A stretch of DNA of 64,000 nucleotides from Urophycis tenuis (Eukaryota; Chordata; Actinopteri; Gadiformes; Phycidae): the NCBI GenBank assembly GCA_036785325.1, contig JAXIVH010000391.1, positions 38,501 through 102,500 on the forward strand, in the 5' to 3' direction. The position numbers and the translations under genes are program-made. The notes under the pieces were generated by a model. The model ran no database searches. It saw nothing but the letters and a program-made list of their open reading frames with translations, and was not told where the DNA came from. This document shows positions 42,203 through 55,215 of this stretch, in pieces. Numbering within the stretch: position 1 is the first letter of the stretch; every line of letters starts with the position of its first letter.

Positions 42203-45028
42203 ATGGCACTGAGAGAGTTGAAAGTGTGTCTTCTTGGGGTGAGTTAAGAACGATTTGGATCTCACTGTATTTGCAGTATACATTGCTAATTATGTGTATT
42301 AGTGCAAGTAGAATAAACAGTTCAAACTAGTTCACCCAGTGCACATCGTTGTAAGGTTGTCATACTAACTATTTAAGTTAGGCGTGTTGATCTGTTGATA
42401 TATGTTACAACTATTTATACCTTATGAATTTGGCCATCTTAGAATGTTTCCAGTAAGACGAGCACAATTCAGACTGCAAGATACTGTATGCTGTGACGAC
42501 TGGATTGGTTATAAAGCGTTTGATTATAACATTGTATCTGAATGCTGTGTTTATATGCTCTACTAAAGTATTATTTTATCTAAAGGAAATATTAAAATAA
42601 ATTAGTGTATACATGTCTGTCCTATTCCCCGAGTTAAGTCTACATTTTACAAATAGATTTGTGGCCAAACAAGAGGGCTATTATATGAATTATGTGAATG
42701 CTTGGTTACAATTGCCTTTTTCAGGACACTGGGGTTGGGAAGTCAAGTATTGTTTGGCGGTTTGTGGAAGACAGTTTTGACCCAAACATCAATCCAACAA
42801 TTGGGTATGGTAACATAAAATATAAATACAATGTAAAATTTAAAATGTGTACATTTGGGTTAACTGAACACAGCAGTGTAGGTGTGTTCAGGGCATTTAT
42901 GCGTCCAGTGTTGAAGTTCTGGGAAACCTGTGCTAATGCATATTACCACATATGTTTTTTTTCTATGGTAATTGTTGTTGACCAGAATTGTGTGTTGAAA
43001 GTTTGTTTTGTAATTATGAACATGAAATTGTATTTATCCCTATGTTATGCCACATAATTTAGATATGTCATAGTTTGAGGCATATTGTTTGCCACTATCT
43101 GGAACGCGGCAGTGAGCAGTAGCTGGTGTATAGTCATTTGAAATTGCAATTCAATAAAATTACAATGGAACTGTTATGAGATTGGAAAATAGCCAACATA
43201 TGAAATAACAGCACGTCTATGTTCATTGTGAAAAGAGTATGGAGGAGTAATCAATGTAACAAGGCTTCCCCTTGTCTGGGATACTGGGATACTGCTTGTA
43301 TTTGTTTCCAGTTTTGTTGTCAACTTATGCATGTTTGTGTTCACTTTTCCAGGGCATCTTTTATGACCAAGACAGTGCAATATCAAAATGAGCTTCACAA
43401 GTTCCTGATCTGGGATACAGCAGGACAAGAGCGGGTCAGTATACTTGGCTACTCCTAGCTTTATTTTAGTTTGGCAACTGATTAACTAAATGTTATTATA
43501 TGCAATGACCGCTATGCGCATGGCCACAAATAAACAAACTGATGCACAGTTCGGGATCCGGTCATTCACATGGGAGTGATGGTGCGATACAGGCCAAAAT
43601 CACAAATGTATTAATGTAGCGGGAGCCAATGGGAGCTGATGGATGTTGAGCACAGGGCGTGGGTACTCAGTGCAGTAAGGCTTTATTTTTGGTAGGGGGC
43701 AATATTTACCTCTTCATAGTGCAAGAGTCTCGGTGCCACAAAGGTGGGATCAGGCGGGCCAGATCACTGTTAATTTATCTAGGTAGTACGTCTAAGTAAA
43801 GCATTTTTTATTCTGTTTTTGAAAGTTAAATAATATAGATTTGTATAATTATGAAATAAATAGAAAGATGCATGTCAAGCTTCTTTGCATTTTACACTAT
43901 ATAGTTAGTTTATTGTCCCCAGGGGGAAAAGTATTTTCCACAACACGGTTCATGGCAAAACCATGGCATGACAAACCAACAATACCCTTTTACACATCAC
44001 AGCCACGGACTGTAATTATACGTCAGAAGGAGAACCAACTGAAAACCTTATACGCATCATCACACAACAATACCGGACAGTAACAATACATATAGTATAA
44101 CACAGCAGCACACAAAAGTCACAGGCAAAAACAATACAAGAAAAAGACTCATAGTTCATTCATAGACCCACCCTGTTCAGGGCTGCTATGGCAACAGTAT
44201 CCGGCTGTTTAGGGCTGCTATGGCTACGAGTATCAGGCTGATTAGGGCTGCAATGGTGATGGGTGTCAGGCTGTTTAGGGCCACTATGGCGACAAGTGTC
44301 AGTCTGTTTAGGGCTGCTATGGCTACAAGTGTCAGGCTGATTCTGGCAGCTATGGTGATGGGTCTCAGGCTGTTTAGGGCTGCTATGGTTACAAGTATCA
44401 GGCTGATTAGGGCTGCTATGGCGACGGGTATCAGGGTGATTAGGGTCTGCGGGTCTCAGGCTTGTGCTAAAGCGAGCCCTTCTGCACCCCAGGCGGGTGC
44501 AGAAGGGCAGTACACTTGAGTGGCGATTAAGCAGGTGATGCTCTGTGCTATTTACAATACGTGTAATGGCCTTACTGTTGAGCTGTGAAAGGCAGGGAGT
44601 GGGGAGACCTCTTACTTGTGCATCAGCGTTGGGTATGTGTGTATGTTAAGGACAATTTGGTTTTGATGAGCGAGGGATGCTCAGCTGATGGGTACCTATT
44701 ACTATTCTGTGGCAGAGTATGATGTTAGGTTTTTGTTTTGTCATTAATCTGTATTTAGTCTTATCTGTAAATTAATTAATGTATCAGCTAAAACACCCTC
44801 TCCCTCATTACTCCCACAGCTTTTCTGTAAAATGCCCATTCTGACTGACTTCCTACTAATCTTAAAGTGATTAAAATCAACACAGACATTTTAAACAAAT
44901 GCACATATAGAAAATAACAACAGTTGAGTCGGATTAGTTTTTTATTAACAAGCTCCCATTTAAACTCTCATCCTTGTTTTCACCACATTAGTAATCAATT
45001 TAAGTTCCTCGTTTGCCCTCCCCACAAA

Positions 45029-45088
<60 letters not shown>

Positions 45089-48000
45089 CCGCCTTCATAC
45101 TCCTTTGTGATCTCAGAGGTTTGCCGTTCCCATCTCTGTACTCTCTCCAGAGTGGTGATAAGATGCGGGGGGGGGGGAACTATTTGTTTTTTTTAAGTCC
45201 ACATCTTCCCCTGTAGCCCACGGGGCCTGCGTTGCTCTGTGGTCCTGAGAGTGCCTGAACAGATCACCATTTAAGATAAGATGACAGGGTGAAACCCAAG
45301 CTGTCTATGCCCACTGCTGCCTGCCACTAAAGGCTCTTATCCGATGCTCTATGTGTCAACGTGGCCCGCCATGCATTATTTTCCCATCAGAGTACATTTT
45401 TCATATTTTTCATTTGCATATTGTCATTAATTTTTCTTGGTTACAATTTTTTTTTTTATCTGTTAGGTTTCATGGTCAATTTCTTTGTATCAACTCTTTT
45501 ATTTTCATTCAGGGCTTTTTAATCTGTGGTCCATTAAGTGGTTTGGATGTCTCTGTCAAAATATGATTTATTGTCATCGTGTTGGCATTATGTATATATA
45601 TGTGTGTGTGTATGTCATTGTGGTCTTCATACTAAACTGTGGTATCTGAAACCTTTTTCATCCTGTCGAGTTTTGGCAAATCTAAACCCGTTGAGAGTAG
45701 AATGAGGGGAGACCCAGCCAGCCATTGCACATGCAACAAGAGTCAGCAGCACGATAAGGAATATCCATCTTTTTTGGGGTGGGTGGGATGGGGGATGTTA
45801 ATATGTAATTTTATTTGAATTCCTCTCCCCTCTCAACACATCAGGATACACATCATCCCTTCTGTCAACGCCATAACCAACCCTCACCAACCGTCCACTT
45901 CTTCTGCCTAACAAGCAAAGCAAAGTTCTTAGTGCTGCCACACCGCGTCTTCTGAATCCGTGCCACGCACATGGTTTCAGTAATTAATCTGCATAAGCCA
46001 AGCATTGTCGGGACTATTTTTATTTTTATTTTTAAAGGGAGCTCTGTGGCCAGATGTCTGGTCTGGCCTCGCCGTGTGTGCTCCTCGGAGGTGAAGGCTA
46101 TAGGCGAGACCACACAGGACTGTGTGGTCGTAGTTAAGCTAGCAGCCTAGCGGTAGCCAGCGAGACGGACAGCATTCGCCTCACCGGCGCTGCCAAGTAT
46201 CCCGAGTTGGACTCCCTTTGGTGGACTTTGGGCCAGTAACAACCATAATTATGTGGAATGTGTGCTTTCCTGAGGTAACTGTGTCACTCCAAGACAGATA
46301 GTTTATTCCATCCTGGTGGGAACAGCGGAGGCCTTCCAAGTGAATGTCTACCGGAGGATTGCGGTTTGTTTGTTTGAGATTAACACAAAACATCTGATTA
46401 TGAGGCCATTCGTTTCCTAAAACAAGCAAGTCAGATGTCCAATGAATAACACTCGGACAATTAAGGGGGGGGGGGGGGGGAGGGGGGATCATCTATAACT
46501 TGCCAATGAAAATCTCTGGTTAATTTGAGCTTTCACAATATACAGTAAATCAGTTTTTCCTCGACTCAATATAATGGCAAAAATGTGTTACTCCGCTTAG
46601 TACAAAGGTTAAAAATACTGTACAATCATGTACACATCCGTATACATATGTCTCTAGATTCTCAAGCATCGTCAGACCTATTCAAAGATAATACAACTAA
46701 ATAAAATGTATCTGCTCCGAAGTACAGAAACAATGTGGACTTCAGTACCACTCCTCGGTTGACCAGGTGTTTGGAGATATGTTGGCTTAAGGGCTTCAAG
46801 CAGAGGGTTCAGTGTTAATGATTGCTGATCACTCTTATCATTTAAGCAATAGAGACTGGTTACAATAGTACACCTAAGTCAATGTACTATTGGCCAGCTA
46901 CTGAAAAAAAAAAAGTGTGAACCACATCCATGATGGATCACAACTTCTGCAAATATAACCTTGATCAATCTTTATGTCAACTATCCCTTTGCCTTGATTC
47001 TCTCTCTGACCTCCTGCAAAAATAAGTGAACAGCGTAATTAATTCATACGCTTCTGCAGGAAATAAATGTGATAACAGGTCAAATTATGGTCTTCACAAT
47101 TGAGCAATTGTTTCATTGGAAAATGTTTGCAAAGTTAATTAAGGCTTTTTATGTGGGTGTGATTGTGTAGGTTGCTGGATTGCACAGTGCTTTTGTGATA
47201 TTTGACTATGCCAAAAACTAGGAAGATGCTAACAGCTCTTGACACATTCTGCTCATCCTTCCCCTGATGGCTACCACATGTGTGATTCCGCAGTGGAAAT
47301 ACTTGCCATACCTCTTTCAATAAAGCCACTTGTCTTTGGCACTATAGGAAAGCAGTTGCCTGTAGGTTTGCGCAAACAGGCAGGCCTTACTTTTTATCGC
47401 CCCATTTATGCTGTGTGCGTTATTCAGTCTAGTGAAGCTAAAGCACACAGTGAGGTCACCACTGCACTGTTTTCCTATGAAGAATTAGACATAACATAAC
47501 AAGTCTAGAAACGGTTATTGTGTTGCATATGTTCCATTTTGAAATCTATTTTGAAAACCATTTAGTACAAATATTTCTCAAAAACGAATAAATATCAAAA
47601 TGCCTAAATTCCACAAGTCTGTGCTCTTCTGTCGCACAGTATGTGAGGTTTCAGATATTATCGCTAGGTTTTCATACCACGGTGGACCCGAGGTGGTGGT
47701 GGATAATCTCAACTGGAGACGTGATACAACTAACCCCCTTTCAGTCCCCCGTCTGTTTCCTCCCGTGGGGAGTGATTTCAGGACATTGCTCTCCGCTGTG
47801 GATCATATCCTCATTTTCCGCTGTCTCTCTCCCGTAGTTCCGTGCGTTGGCGCCCATGTACTACAGAGGCTCAGCGGCAGCCATTATTGTTTACGACATC
47901 ACAAAAGAGGTAAAAAAAATAAATAAAAGAATAGGTTTTCTGTAATGGGGAGCAATTATGTCTGTCCTTTTGTGTGTGCTTTTTGTTTGTGTCAAGTCAG

Positions 48001-50328
48001 GCGTGTTCGTAATGCATAATGTCTCCGCAGGAGTCCTTCCAAACACTGAAGAACTGGGTGAAGGAGCTTCGGCAGCACGGCCCTCCCAACATCGTGGTGG
48101 CCATCGCGGGGAACAAGTGTGACCTCTCTGATGCCAGGTAAGCCTGTTACCTGTTATCACGCGCCTCCACGTCACCAACTCGTTCTCCCCACTAAACAAC
48201 CTCGGCTTTGTAATCACCTTGGGGCAGGAAAAGACAAACAGAGGGGCAGACACGCAGAAGAGACAGAAAGGGTTTATTTGGTTAAATAGCCATGTCCATT
48301 TATTCACAGTCAGGAAAAGTAAGCCATCATCTATATTTCCCGTTAAATTATCGAGTCAATATGGAATGTTGAGTTACTTCCTAATTAATATTCAGTGTCA
48401 TTAGAATAGACTGTAGCGTTATATCAGCTCGCCTATCCATCTCTCATTTCACTTCTTGGCCAATGTGGTGCAACTTGATGATCATTATGTGGATTAAATG
48501 GCAGTAGGACTTCATTACAGACGATATGATCGTTCATAGTAGATTATACACACCCATTAGAAAGCTTTGTGAAATATATATTTTTTGATTTGTAGAATTG
48601 TGCTTCACGTCACTCTCCTGGAAATTAAAGCATGAAAGTATGTTGTACCAAGATCGTCTATGAATCCAAAAAAACAGCATGCAGCAGTAAAAACACTTTT
48701 TATAGGGAAAATCCTCCATGATCCACTTGTCATTCTGTGTTCCATTAACAGGGAAGTCTCGGAGAAGGATGCCAAAGACTATGCCGATTCTATCCATGCA
48801 ATCTTTGTTGAAACCAGTGCCAAGAATGCCATTAATATCAACGAGGTCTTCATAGAGATCAGTGAGTGTGTCTTAAGAATTTGGTTTTCCATGGAGACTT
48901 TGCTATCAGATTGGAGAGAGATAGAACAGAACAGATAGAAATTTGGTGGTTTTTTTTTTTTTTCTTTGAGTGTTAACATAATTGCCGTTATTTCTCTTGG
49001 TATTTCATATTATGTCACATATTAAAGCAAGTGTATGGGGCGGCAGTAGCTCAGTGGGTAGAGCGGGTGGACAGAGTGGGTCGTCAACTAACCGTAGGGT
49101 CGGCGGTTCAATCCCCTTGATCCCCCACCTCCAACTGTACACATGTCGACCCCATAAATGTACTGATTGTAAGGCGCTTTGGACAAAAGGGTCTGCTAAA
49201 TGCCCCTTTACCTTTAAGTGTACAGTATTTTACTTTTGTTAAATATTTTAATGGTAGGTTGGTGTAACATGTTCAACAGGTTTTACCTGATGAGCATCAG
49301 GTATTTGTCATTGTTGAATAACCAGCTCCTTCAACCTTTTAAAGATGAAGTGTTAATGGACCTGGAGTGTTAATGGACTGGGGCTGGTATTACAAGGGGC
49401 TGGGGTCCTGATAGTTGCACGCATATCAGCAAAGACCAAAAAATGTGCAAAGGTTAAGGATTGTCCTGGAAAATAAACAGCATATAAATCAGATTTCAAA
49501 GGTCCTGTGAGTAAAAGGTTGCAGATTGCAGCCAATTAAAGCGACTACCTGACCTATATGGGCCTGTAAGGCAAGCATCCAGTAGCTAAGGGACGGCACG
49601 ATTTCCTTTTTGCGAAAAGCGAAGTCCATTTCATTCACAACGAACGCTTTGACAGCTGTAGCCTGCGACTAAGTGACGTTCACATTTGGGTATCTTTATC
49701 ATAGTCACTATGGAAAGTGCACGTGTTGTAGTCCGAGTTAACGTTTGTCAACACACAGTCCTGTTGCATCCGTAGTGGTGAACTGCATCGCTACCTGTTA
49801 CTATGTATTGATGAGTCATCTCGATAGCATGCGGCGCAACAATGTTTTCTTGCACTGCGGTGCGTGCATGCAGGGTGCTTTTGATAGCATGACGATGTGT
49901 AGTTACCACAACAGTTTCGTTCTGGATACTCTGCCTTTCTCCGAAAGAGTGATGGTCTACTTTTAGTTATCGAACTAGGAAACAACCCCCCCCAAAACTA
50001 AATTCTCCAAAACACAGATCTATTAAAGAATGCACACCCACTCATCATAGTACTCGTCATCACACAAGCTGCCATTCGCAACACTATTTCACACCCCATT
50101 CTAATAGAATCCTCTAAAATACATGTTATTTTGATGTAAGGACGGAGCATGCTCGTCTTCACTAGGCTACATTAGGTGTGTCCCTGAGAGGGTTAAACTT
50201 CTGTGACACTTAATAGTGGAATGTCAGGGTGTGTGTGTGTGGTGCACCGTCTGGCCAGCGGTTGATTCTAATGTTTGTGTTCAAGAGAGTGTTAAGCTGC
50301 TACCACTCTTCTGTATAATGCCACGGTT

Positions 50329-50359
<31 letters not shown>

Positions 50360-51109
50360 GCGTGTGCGATGTTGATGGTGTGTCCGAGAGAGGATTAAGC
50401 TTCTCAGACACTTAAGAGTACAACGCCACGATGTACGGTGCAAATTTCTTATACAACTGTGCTCATTATCGTGCTCCTACACAATGACGGTACTGAAGAA
50501 GAATCACAGGTTGTAGCCCTGGGAATTAAACGCCTTCCCCTCCTTCCTAGAACTCGTAGCCCGCATTTGATCAAAAACAGGTTCCTTCTAGAGCTGTTTG
50601 TCCTGTCTGGGCTACTGTAGAAACATGGTGGTGCCACATGGTGGACCCCATGGATGAGGACCAACCCCCCCCCCCCCTCCTTTATAAATATGAAGGGCTC
50701 ATTCTAACGTAACGTAAACACAATGATTCCACTATGCTGCACTTTTAATTCCACTGCATTTTTGGGGGGATTTGCAGAGTCCTTTTTTTTTTTAAATACT
50801 TTTTTTTTTTTTAATTGAGGCAAGGTTGTTCAAAACAAATTATACCAATTATACCTCAAACATGCTATACTTATCATTTCAAACAGAGCAAAACAATCCA
50901 AAAACATAGTAGTATTAATTTGTTTCTGGTACAACAGGTTATGCTATCACATCTTGAAATCCCTTTAAGTTCTTTTAAAACTATGTGTTTGTCTCTGTGC
51001 ATCCCTTGTAGGTCAGCGCATCCCTGTCCTAGAAGCTGCAGGAGCCACTTCAGCCAGAGGTTTCCAACTGGGACGCCAGGCCACAGAGTCGCGTAGAACC
51101 TGCTGCTGA
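42203..51109 (+). CDS. rab22a: RAB22A small GTPase, complete
   Basis: Rab22a is an early-endosome GTPase of the Rab5 group that controls endosomal sorting and recycling. Seven exons: 42203-42238, 42725-42804, 43353-43434, 47838-47909, 48031-48137, 48752-48861, 51012-51109. All phases agree, giving 194 residues, the same length as human. Nucleotide-binding motifs are complete: GDTGVGKSS (P-loop, split by intron 1), the effector segment NPTIGASFMTK, WDTAGQER, GNKCDL and ETSAKNA. The protein ends in Cys-Cys for double geranylgeranylation. The G domain is almost identical to mammalian Rab22a as remembered, while the hypervariable tail (exon 7) diverges, as is usual. It shares a promoter interval with ppp4r1l. 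Confidence 0.96.
43900..43942 (-). mobile_element. Retroelement 3' tail, rab22a intron 3
   Basis: Read on the minus strand: ACTTTTCCCCCTGGGGACAA, then TAAACTAACTATATAG. This has the same plan as the tail at 14401 (CCC-GGG-A-AATAAA plus short repeat). The element family is not identified. Confidence 0.4.
44179..44442 (+). repeat. 33-bp minisatellite, eight copies, rab22a intron 3
   Basis: The unit starts GGGCTGCTATGGC and continues with variants of GACGAGTATCAGGCTGATTA. Copies start every 33 bp at 44179, 44212, 44245 and so on to 44410. Because 33 is a multiple of three, it produces an open frame with an 11-residue period. Confidence 0.92.
44476..44508. repeat. Perfect inverted repeat, 14-bp arms, 5-nt loop
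   Basis: GCCCTTCTGCACCC at 44476-44489 pairs exactly with 44495-44508 around CAGGC. It lies directly after the 33-bp minisatellite. Confidence 0.85.
45032..45085 (+). repeat. (CA)n microsatellite, rab22a intron 3
   Basis: About 27 CA units. Confidence 0.96.
46465..46480 (+). repeat. G16 homopolymer, rab22a intron 3
   Basis: Sixteen G, then A, then six more G. Confidence 0.9.
49037..49203 (+). mobile_element. tRNA-derived SINE, rab22a intron 6
   Basis: The head has an A box (TAGCTCAGTGGGTAGAG) and a B box (GGTTCAATCCC). A body follows, then the fish SINE tail GGCGCTTTGGACAAAAGG and GTCTGCTAAAT. The 3' part differs from the SINE at 51321, so at least two tail types share this head. It is not a functional tRNA, because the A-B spacing is expanded by the GACAGAGTGGGTC segment. 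Confidence 0.8.
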
Positions 51110-51320
51110 TGGTGGTTACAGCTTCTGGCCCAAACGTGACACCTCTCTTTGATGGCTTTTAGGTCCCATCAAGCCAAAGACAAACATATTCCTTATCACC
51201 AATTCTCTGATGCCACAGTTCAATTTATTTTCTAGAAAACACATAAACACGAAAGCACAAAGCATGAGGGGACATTTTATCTATATTGGGTTGCAGGAAA
51301 ACACATAAGTAGCTCAGTAG

Positions 51321-51600
51321 TCGCGACAGTAGCTCAGTGGGTAGAGCGGGTGGTTAGTGGTCGTCCACTAACCGTAGGGTTGGGGGTTCGATCCCTGTGA
51401 TCCCCACTTCCAAAAACTGTCTACATGTCGAAGTGTCCTTGAGCAAGACACTGAACCCTGAACCCCAACTTGCTCCCCGGGCGCTGATCATAGCAGCCCA
51501 CTGCTCCTATGTACAATATGTACAATAGGATGGGTCAAATGCAGAGAACGAATTTCGTTCCCATGTCACATGGGAATGACAAATAAAGACCACAAGGTCA
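51321..51600 (+). mobile_element. tRNA-derived SINE, full-length-like
   Basis: A box (TAGCTCAGTGGGTAGAG) and B box (GGTTCGATCCC) are followed by CCTTGAGCAAGACACTGAAC, GCTCCCCGGGCGCTG and AAATGCAGAGAACGAATTTC. This is the plan of the widespread fish SINE group with that tail. It ends near AATAAAG and lies 212 bp after the rab22a stop codon, in the same orientation. A partial copy of the A-box sequence (AGTAGCTCAGTAG) precedes it. Confidence 0.85.
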
Positions 51601-51690
51601 CAAGGATAGGGTTCCATATATTAACACTAAATTGGCTTCATTGCTATGCAAAATCTTTTGCATTTTCTCTCAAATATAAACATTATGCAA

Positions 51691-51862
51691 TGTTTAATTA
51701 TTGAACATTACATTCAAAGTGCTCAACATATACTCATTAATGTTTACTGTCTAAGCAATTTGAATGCAATGATTAATTATTGAACATTACATTCAAACTA
51801 CTCAACATATAATCACTAATGTTTACTTGTTAAGCAGTTTGAATGTAATGTGTAATTATTGA
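51691..51862 (+). repeat. 79-bp tandem repeat with internal inverted arms
   Basis: TTAATTATTGAACATTACAT recurs at 51694 and 51773, and a partial copy starts at 51852, giving a 79-bp period. In the second unit CATTACATTCAAAC and its exact reverse complement GTTTGAATGTAATG flank about 38 bp. The first unit has the same arms with two mismatches. Confidence 0.85.
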
Positions 51863-52844
51863 ATCACTGAATGCCCCCCCAGTGATACAATTTATTGGAT
51901 CATACTCTGGAACCGTTACTACTTTTTTGTTGCCAATTGTACTCAAAGATGGGGTTAAAAAGGAGTCCTCATAAATTATACATATTTTAGAGGTCTTTAG
52001 GTATCTGCCTTACTGTTGTATCAGTGAAGTCACTTTGAATCGGCTTCTGAATTATCTCTTCTGAATTATCTCTACCCATCGGTTAGCATCGTATAGCAAG
52101 CAAATTGAAGTGCTTTCTGCCCTTTAAGTTTCCTATCACACCATAGGAGGGTGCTTCTCCACTATAAAACGTGTTGGTTTCTTCCGATGCTTGTGGCTGG
52201 AATTGGATAACTATTATGGTTCGGATGGTGTCTTACGAAGACTTCACTATTGTATTTTAACTATTTTTTTTATTAACAACCAGGTGCAGCAGTATGGTTG
52301 CCTCACTACTCAATTGAAATGCTCAACGTCATGCTTTAGGCTGCCGGCACCACTATGTGTAATTGTTCTGTGGAAGTCAGGACTCTTAATGGGGGATTGC
52401 ATGGTCCACTTACTTCCACGTTACTGAGAACAGAGCAGTGGTCCCACAAGGTCCCTGCTCTAAAATGAAAGAAACATTTTGGGAATAAGTGTTGCTGTTA
52501 GCACTGCCCAGAGATGGCGTTTGTCCTTTCAGAATACTGAACTGGCGGGTTCCAAGTGTTACCATATAAACATTTTTAATTGCTTACAATTACTGCATTT
52601 CCACTTGTTACAGGGGAATCTGTCACCAGGATTCTGTATCAGAGAGAGCCTGCAGAGCTCAGACAGTACTGCCAGTTGATTTACTGCTTTAAACCAGCCT
52701 TGCTTTTTCTGGAACATCATGTTAACTATTTGTGATTTCTGGCTCGCCTTCCCGTTCCCCATCCTTTTCTGTCATGTTAAAAAGCAGTTTACTAAAGCAT
52801 CTTGCCAAATCTTTAATTGTCATATAAACATGTTTCGTTTACAG

Positions 52845-52850
52845 AATAAA
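52845..52850 (+). other. Candidate rab22a poly(A) signal
   Basis: AATAAA about 1.7 kb after the stop codon. Another lies inside the SINE at 51582-51587. Confidence 0.35.
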
Positions 52851-55215
52851 CACTGGCCCACACATTGAATATGGTTTTACTACCTGGCCAATGAGGAAGA
52901 TTCTTATCAAGAAATAGATCCTGTTGGGCTTGAATTCAAAACGTACTCTGAAATGTTTAGATGTCTTAACCCAAACCCATAACCCTGACCCATCGGCCAA
53001 TTAGTGTTCTGCTCAGACATTGAGACAAGCACCTTTCTCGTGTATTCTTTTTTTATTTTATCATTATGCTTCTGAACACGTTTTGTTTAAGGGGTGGAGG
53101 ATGAATTACGATTACTTGTCCGCAGACCCTAGATGGTACACGGTAATGAACCTTGCGTGTTGCGTCTTTCTGTCTTTATTTTTTATTCACTATTTTATAT
53201 CTACAATGTTTATTGATGTGTTGTGAAATAAGGAAGGACGTTATTTTTCTTTTCTATTACAATGTGCAATAGTTGTCATTATGACAGGTGTAAAATGTGA
53301 CCGGAACCTGGGTAATCAAGGGTCCCTACAAATTCATTACAGTGTATAAGTGTGGTATATGACTCATGCAGTAACCATTCACAATGGGAAAAAAGCCTTT
53401 ACGATTATCTCCTTTTGTAACTGATTATGTGACATTTGTGCATCGTTGTTAAAGACAGACACTTGAGAAAGTTGTCCCAAATCAGAATTATTTGCTGCTC
53501 TGTCACCCCAATAATGTTTAACTTTAGCTTTCATTTCTTTACCTAAAAGGGAATAACTCTGGTACTGCAAAAATGTACTCCTCAGTTGGCATGATTGGCC
53601 GTATTGCAAAAAAATTCAAGCCAGTGATATCTTTTACTTTGCTTTATTTTGTACTAGACCTGCAGAGTGAGCATGTAAACACAGTTGACATATTTATAAA
53701 CCAGATTTGGAAATTGTAGTTTACACCTTGCTTGCTCTGTGAAATCTCTTGCCAAACAAACCAGATATTTTCAGCATTATTTTGAAAGATAACCAACTGT
53801 CAGTTGCCATATTCTTGTTGCACATTGTACATCAAAGCCATTTCCCACATCCAGCTTTATTTGATTTTTCTTGTTGATGTAATGTATTAATTTAAAGTGG
53901 TATATAACAAACTATCTAACGATTGTCAGATAGTTGCAAATGTTTCTGTGACTAAAAGAATTGCATGAACGATATGATGAAATATACCAACAGTCTCGGG
54001 CTGGCCCAAGGCATGTAAATTATCTTTGGTATACAGTTTTTCATTGTGGACAGATGTCATCCAATTAAACACAGGTCATTATTACGATTGCAGTTCACCA
54101 TGTACAGTAATGCTATATGCACTGTAGTTGACTTATTATGCTTTATATTCTTTTTCATAATGATTGTAAACAAATGCCTAAAATCTATGTTGGCAGTGAA
54201 TTTGTGAATGTCCAAAAAGGGAATTGGCAACCTTTTTATTAAAAAAAAACATATGGACAAATAGCGTGTTTGTATTTAAAATCATACATAAGAGCGGTTC
54301 CACGCTCTTGCGGTGTAGTTGCCAAGTTGATTTGTAACAACTTGCTCCTCGAGGATACAGTAACACCGTTGTTAGCACTTGATCATGTTGCTCCACCGAG
54401 CCCTATCCCTTGACGATGTATATATAAATATGACATTTGAGATATGTCTGTATGGAGAGGGCCGAGACAGCATCTTTCACTTGACAACCTCTCAACACCG
54501 AGACGTCTTGTACTCCCAGTGGACTTTCTTAGTAGACTCGCTACATAGATAGCAGTGATCAGTGCATGAAACACATTATGGAGCTCATATAACTTATTTT
54601 GATGAATGACAACTAGTGGCATATCATTCTACTGAATTTGTGTGACTTTTAAAATTATGTAGAACTTACAGTGCCATAATTATGGTCATATGTATACACA
54701 ACAAATGCTTTTATAATGCTTAATAATTGAATTGCTTGAACTTCTAATTACCTCTGGTAACATTATGCTATTATTATGTGTGTATGCCTCAATTTACCCA
54801 AAAATCTGCTTATTCTATGATGCATGTATAATAACACAACATGCACTCAAAGCCAGTAATTGAGCATAAGGCATCTAGGGGTGAGGGGCTTGTTTTTCCC
54901 CCACTGGGTTAATGGCCTTTACCTCAGCCTTCACTCTCGCATCAACCCTTTCACATACTCCCTGTTGAGTGGCTATGCAAGTATGCAGGGGCAATGACGT
55001 CGCACAAGCCTCTCTCTCTCTCTCTCTCACTCCCTTCCTGCTGCATCACAACAGCCGCTAGTAGCTCGCGTAGCACCAGTGACCGGGGGCAGTGTAACTG
55101 AGGCTAATTATCATATAGAATCATTCCGGACGTATACATACTCAAAAAACACTGTCATACGACTCACCTGCACGAACTGCTTGCATTGCGATCATCTCGT
55201 TTGAGTGGTTGGGAT

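Larger units (their letters stand above)
51110..55215 (+). other. rab22a 3' UTR and rab22a-vapb intergenic DNA
   Basis: No further coding exon was recognised. It contains a SINE, an approximately 79-bp tandem repeat and an AATAAA at 52845-52850. Human RAB22A has a very long 3' UTR, so much of this may be transcribed. The last 250 bp turn GC-rich after a (TC)n run at about 55011-55028 and carry the vapb promoter and 5' UTR. Confidence 0.45.

Noticed and set aside
44220..44519. 99-codon plus-strand frame with an 11-residue repeat
   Set aside because: Translation of the 33-bp minisatellite inside rab22a intron 3.
45865..46492. Two minus-strand frames of 82 and 103 codons in rab22a intron 3
   Set aside because: No recognisable domain, and the second begins in the G16 run. 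Intronic chance frames.
49037..49115. Functional tRNA gene
   Set aside because: A and B boxes are present but the spacing is expanded, the arms do not form a standard cloverleaf on inspection, and the SINE body and tail follow.
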